A stretch of 64,000 bases of DNA from DTU024 sp964518875 (GTDB lineage Bacteria; Bacillota; Clostridia; Christensenellales; Aristaeellaceae). The stretch covers positions 27,423-91,422 of the forward strand of contig CAZFHI010000006.1 of NCBI GenBank assembly GCA_964518875.1, read 5' to 3'. Made by a program: the position numbers and the translations under genes. Each line of letters starts with the position of its first letter. Position 1 is the stretch's first letter. Shown here piece by piece: positions 61,257-64,000 of this stretch. Under the pieces are notes generated by a model that saw only the letters and a list, made by a program, of their open reading frames with translations, was not told the DNA's origin and did not search any database.

Positions 61257-61905
61257 ACGCTTCGTCCTTAAGCCTGTACCCAACGCCAGAAACCGTAAAT
61301 ATAAGGTCTTTGGGAAGTTTTTTTCTTATATTTTTAACGTGGGTGTCTATTACCCTGTCGCTGCCGAAATAATCGTTTTCGTATATGGCGTAAATCAACT
61401 GCTCTCTGTTGAGCGCGCCGCCCCTCGCTTCGTAAAGCGCGTTTAACAATAAAAATTCAGACACGGTAAGGTTCAAATCCTTATTGTCATAGCTTGCTGA
61501 ATAAGCTTTTTTATCAATATAGAGCCCCGAATGCCCCGCTTTGTTTTTAGCGCTTCTGCGCAGTATGGCTTCTATTCTTTTAATAAGTATTATGGGGGAC
61601 GCGGGTTTTACCACATAATCGTCCGCCATGGCGTTAAAAGCGGTAATCTGCATCTGATCGTCTTCAAGCGCCGTAAGCATAATTACAGGCACGGGCTTTG
61701 TAGATTGTATGTGCCTTAAAACCTCTATGCCGTTTATCTTGGGCACCATTATGTCAAGCACCGCAAGCGCTATATCCTCTTTGTCCAGTATCCGCACGGC
61801 CTTTTCGCCGTCTTCCGCTGAAAACACGCCGTACCCCGCAACCTTTATATATTCGGCCAGAACTTCGCGCATCGTCCTGTCGTCCTCAAGTATAAGTATG
61901 TTCAT
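61246..61905 (-). CDS. OmpR-family response regulator
   Basis: A 219-residue regulator. The receiver domain has acidic residues in ILEDDRTMRE, phospho-acceptor Asp51 in AVLDIMVPK, and the conserved lysine in VVKPASP near 101. The C-terminal winged helix (Trans_reg_C) has LTVSEFLLLNALYEARGG and RVIDTHVKNIRKKL near 190. It is the first gene of an operon with the kinase and an ABC exporter, which it probably activates. Confidence 0.93.
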   Translation of the reverse strand: MNILILEDDRTMREVLAEYIKVAGYGVFSAEDGEKAVRILDKEDIALAVLDIMVPKINGIEVLRHIQSTKPVPVIMLTALEDDQMQITAFNAMADDYVVKPASPIILIKRIEAILRRSAKNKAGHSGLYIDKKAYSASYDNKDLNLTVSEFLLLNALYEARGGALNREQLIYAIYENDYFGSDRVIDTHVKNIRKKLPKDLIFTVSGVGYRLKDEAYEK

Positions 61906-62021
61906 GCTCCCTCCTTCATTTTGATTATACCAAAGCTATGTGTAGAAATTATGAAGCCCAGGTGTGTCTTTGTGTAAGCTGCAATTAGCAAATAAATTTT
62001 TATCGCTTTTTCAAAATTTAA

Positions 62022-62051
62022 TTGTCCTTTTTTATCAACCTATGGTATTAT
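62022..62051 (+). promoter_or_regulatory. Putative pyrE promoter
   Basis: TTGTCC (62022-62027), 18 bp, TATTAT (62046-62051). It would leave a leader of only about ten bases before ATG, so the mRNA may be nearly leaderless. Confidence 0.45.
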
Positions 62052-62066
62052 ATTCACGGTGATAAT

Positions 62067-62597
62067 ATGTTTGATTTTACTGATTATTTTATAAAAAAAG
62101 TCGTAATAAACAAGGGGCATTTCATACGCTCGTCAGGAAGGCATACGGATACCTACGTGCAGTGCGCCCGCCTGTTTGAAAACGCAAAAACGGCGGAGTT
62201 CGTCGCAAAATCCATGGCGGAAAATCTCAAGGGCGTTGAAACAGACCTTGTCATGAGCGCCGCCATAGGCGGCGTGCTGCCAGGGTACGAAGTAGCGAGG
62301 CAGCTTGAAAAGCCGTTTATTTTCTGCGAAAGAAGCCAGGGCACAATGACGCTGCGCCGCAATTTTTCAATACCCGAAGGCGCCCGCATACTTATAGTGG
62401 AGGATGAAATTACAACCGGCACGTCTGTGCGCGAGATGATGGAAATTGTAAAGGCGCTCAACGCCAACCCCGTCGCCATGGCCTGCATAGTGGATAAAAG
62501 CGGCGGCAAACTCAGCTTCGGCATACCGCTTTTAAGCTTATCAATAATAGAAATAAACAACTGGACGCGCAAAGAATGCCCTTACTGCAATAAGTAG
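62067..62597 (+). CDS. pyrE: Orotate phosphoribosyltransferase
   Basis: PyrE joins orotate and PRPP to OMP in pyrimidine synthesis. The 176 residues fit the short type. The PRPP-binding motif is ILIVEDEITTGTSV near residue 110; GHFIRSSGRHTDTYVQC near 16-32 and CERSQGTMTLRRNF near 90 are the orotate/PRPP contacts. The C-terminus ends CPYCNK, a CxxC that could bind a metal and is seen in some Clostridial members. I use ATG 62067 rather than the upstream in-frame start, because the extra segment overlaps the promoter region. It is a lone gene, away from other pyr genes. Confidence 0.9.
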   Translation: MFDFTDYFIKKVVINKGHFIRSSGRHTDTYVQCARLFENAKTAEFVAKSMAENLKGVETDLVMSAAIGGVLPGYEVARQLEKPFIFCERSQGTMTLRRNFSIPEGARILIVEDEITTGTSVREMMEIVKALNANPVAMACIVDKSGGKLSFGIPLLSLSIIEINNWTRKECPYCNK

Positions 62598-62703
62598 ACG
62601 GAATATTTTTCGCCGAGTATTCCGCGTTGAAGTTTTGAAATGAATATTCCGCAGTGAATATTTCTCAACGAATATTTCATTTTGATTATTTTTTTAAAAA
62701 AGC

Positions 62704-63845
62704 TGTTGTAAATTTCAGTTTTCATTCGTCTTATATATAAAGGTGTGTTTTTCTTTATATTTTACAGTTTTTTTGCGACTTCGCGATAATTTATTTGCGT
62801 CGCTTTTTTTACTTTGCGACTAATATTTTCCCGCTGCGGCGATAAAAAACAGCTATATAAAAAAATTAAAAAAATGTTGTAAATTGCAGTTGTGATTCGT
62901 CTTATATATAAGGGTTTTTGTATACTTTTTTAATACTGTGTTTTTTCATAGCTTTAATCGCTATATTGCTTGCAGTATTCGCTGGCTGAATTTTAAAATA
63001 AAGTTTTTTTAAATCGCTGTTGTAAATTGCAGTTTTCATTCGTCTTATATGTGGAGGTGTGTTCTTCTTTATATTTTACAGTTTTTTGCGACTTTGCGAT
63101 AATTTATTTGCGTTGCTTTTTTTACTTTACGACTAATATTTTCCTATTGCGGCAATAAAAAACCTGTGATATAAAAAAAATTAAAAAAAATGTTGTAATT
63201 TGCAGTTGTGATTCGTTTTATATATAAAGATGTGTTTTTCTTTATATTTTACAGCTTTCTTCGCAATGATTTATTTTGCATTGTCTTTTTTGCGTTACGA
63301 CCATTATTTTCCTGCCGCGGCAATAAAAAAGCGCTATATAAAAAAAATTTAAAAAACTGTTGTAAATCACAATTCTAATTCGTCTTATATATAAGGGTTT
63401 TGTATACTTTTTTAATACTGTGTTTTTCATAGTTTTAATAGCTATATTGCTTGCGGTATTCGCTGGCCGAATTTTAAAATAAAGTTTTTTAAATCGCTGT
63501 TGTAAATTTCAGTTTTCATTCGTCTTATATGTAAAGGTGTGTTCTTCTTTATATTTTACAGTTTTCTCTGCGATGCCTTTCTTTGCGTCGCTTTTTTTAT
63601 TTTGCGACTATTATTTCCCGCCGCGGCGATAAAAAAACCGCAATAAAAAAAATAAAAAACTGTTGTAAATCGCAGTTGTGATTCGTCTTATGTATAAGGG
63701 GTTTTATATATTATTTTAATACTGTGTTTTTCATAGTTTTAATCGCTATATTGCTTGCGGTATTCGCTGGCCGAATTTTAAAATAAGTTTTTTTGAAATC
63801 GCTGTTGTATTTTGCAGTTTTCATTCGTCTTATTTATAAAGGAAT
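62704..63845 (+). repeat. AT-rich tandem array of eight repeats with conserved dyads, possible small-RNA array
   Basis: A ~37-bp core (TGTTGTAAATTGCAG ... ATTCGTCTTATATATAA) occurs at 62704, 62875, 63018, 63191, 63358, 63498, 63661 and 63803. Two alternating segments follow it: long (A, after copies 1, 3, 4, 6; 163-173 bp period) and short (B, after copies 2, 5, 7; 140-143 bp). A contains a GCGAC...GTCGC stem with a T-tract. B contains nested dyads AATACTG/CAGTATT and ATAGC/GCTAT, and the outer one keeps pairing through a G-U change in copies 5 and 7. The core has TTGTAA and TCTTAT 17 bp apart, a weak promoter-like pair. There is no open frame. Copy 8 is followed by unrelated AT-rich DNA to 64000, where I see nothing. 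Confidence 0.8.
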
Positions 63846-64000
63846 TTTTTCTGTTATAATCCGCTTTTCCAAATCGTCTTATAAAAAAATTTGTTGTTTT
63901 TTATTTTAAAAAAGCTTTATCCGTTAATTTACACTTTTATCATTTTCCTGTACATTTGTCAATGATGTGAGACCGAGTTAAAGATAAAACGACGGTCTGT

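Noticed and set aside
62598..62700. GAATATT-rich dyads after pyrE as a terminator
   Set aside because: The stems are short and AT-rich, and no T-tract follows at the right place.
63242..63430. A 62-residue minus-strand frame inside the terminal array
   Set aside because: It is in AT-rich repeat DNA, not kept in the other repeat copies, and has no ribosome site.
62704..63845. The terminal repeat array as a CRISPR array
   Set aside because: The intervals are 140-170 bp and fall into two repeated types, not unique spacers of constant length.

Overview
This 64-kb window looks like a chromosomal segment of a low- to moderate-GC Firmicute, most likely an anaerobic, gut-type member of the Clostridia. 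The sequence supports this through AGGAGG-type ribosome binding sites, some TTG and GTG starts, two perfect CIRCE (HrcA) operators, ECF and OmpR-type regulation, anaerobe-style redox genes (hybrid cluster protein, a ferritin/rubrerythrin-like protein) and many secreted SH3-repeat wall proteins. No rRNA, tRNA or complete mobile element was seen. I do not assign a species.

Layout. 1-5.7 kb: 3' part of sbcC, a decayed methyltransferase pseudogene, two metallo-beta-lactamase-fold proteins (one without most of its metal-binding motif) and two GNAT acetyltransferases. 6-9.3 kb: a three-gene operon xpaC-telA-phosphodiesterase behind a good sigma-A promoter. 9.6-17.2 kb: an HI0933-type flavoprotein, a 1123-residue nine-SH3 secreted protein, murI, a second SH3 protein and an orphan HEDAH gluzincin-like protein. 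17.4-22.5 kb: a GNAT, hcp, then a divergent operon with a metal chaperone domain, a small conserved protein and a P1B-type ATPase. The hcp/chaperone gap holds a 24-bp Crp/Fnr-like palindrome exactly midway between two divergent -10 boxes. The presumed hcp leader carries a three-repeat, two-spacer CRISPR-like mini-array.

22.6-27.4 kb: an IS256-type transposase remnant, then tetR divergent from a heterodimeric ABC exporter with a perfect operator between them. 27.7-31.6 kb: potABC, with murG where potD usually lies. 31.7-34.1 kb: an operon of NYN/LOTUS protein, family-2 glycosyltransferase and ferritin-like protein. 34.2-41.4 kb: a 1830-residue MucBP/SH3 surface protein with recent tandem duplications, an unusual alternating repeat array upstream of it, and another SH3 wall protein. 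41.5-50.9 kb: acyl-ACP thioesterase, several secreted proteins of unknown function, an ORF6N/PLD-like protein, an ECF sigma/anti-sigma pair, an acyl-CoA synthetase and a split chromate transporter. 50.9-56.5 kb: stress genes (groES-groEL with CIRCE, a peroxiredoxin, htpG with its own CIRCE). 56.6-62.6 kb: DivIC-like and Ppx/GppA proteins, an RR-HK-ABC transporter operon and pyrE.

The last 1.4 kb has no gene. It is an AT-rich array of eight copies of a ~37-bp core, separated by two alternating ~140- and ~170-bp segments. Those segments contain conserved dyads, including a G-U-preserving change, so it may be a tandem small-RNA array. This array, the hcp-leader CRISPR-like array with its shared operator, and the repeat array upstream of the giant surface gene are the best candidates for undescribed biology.
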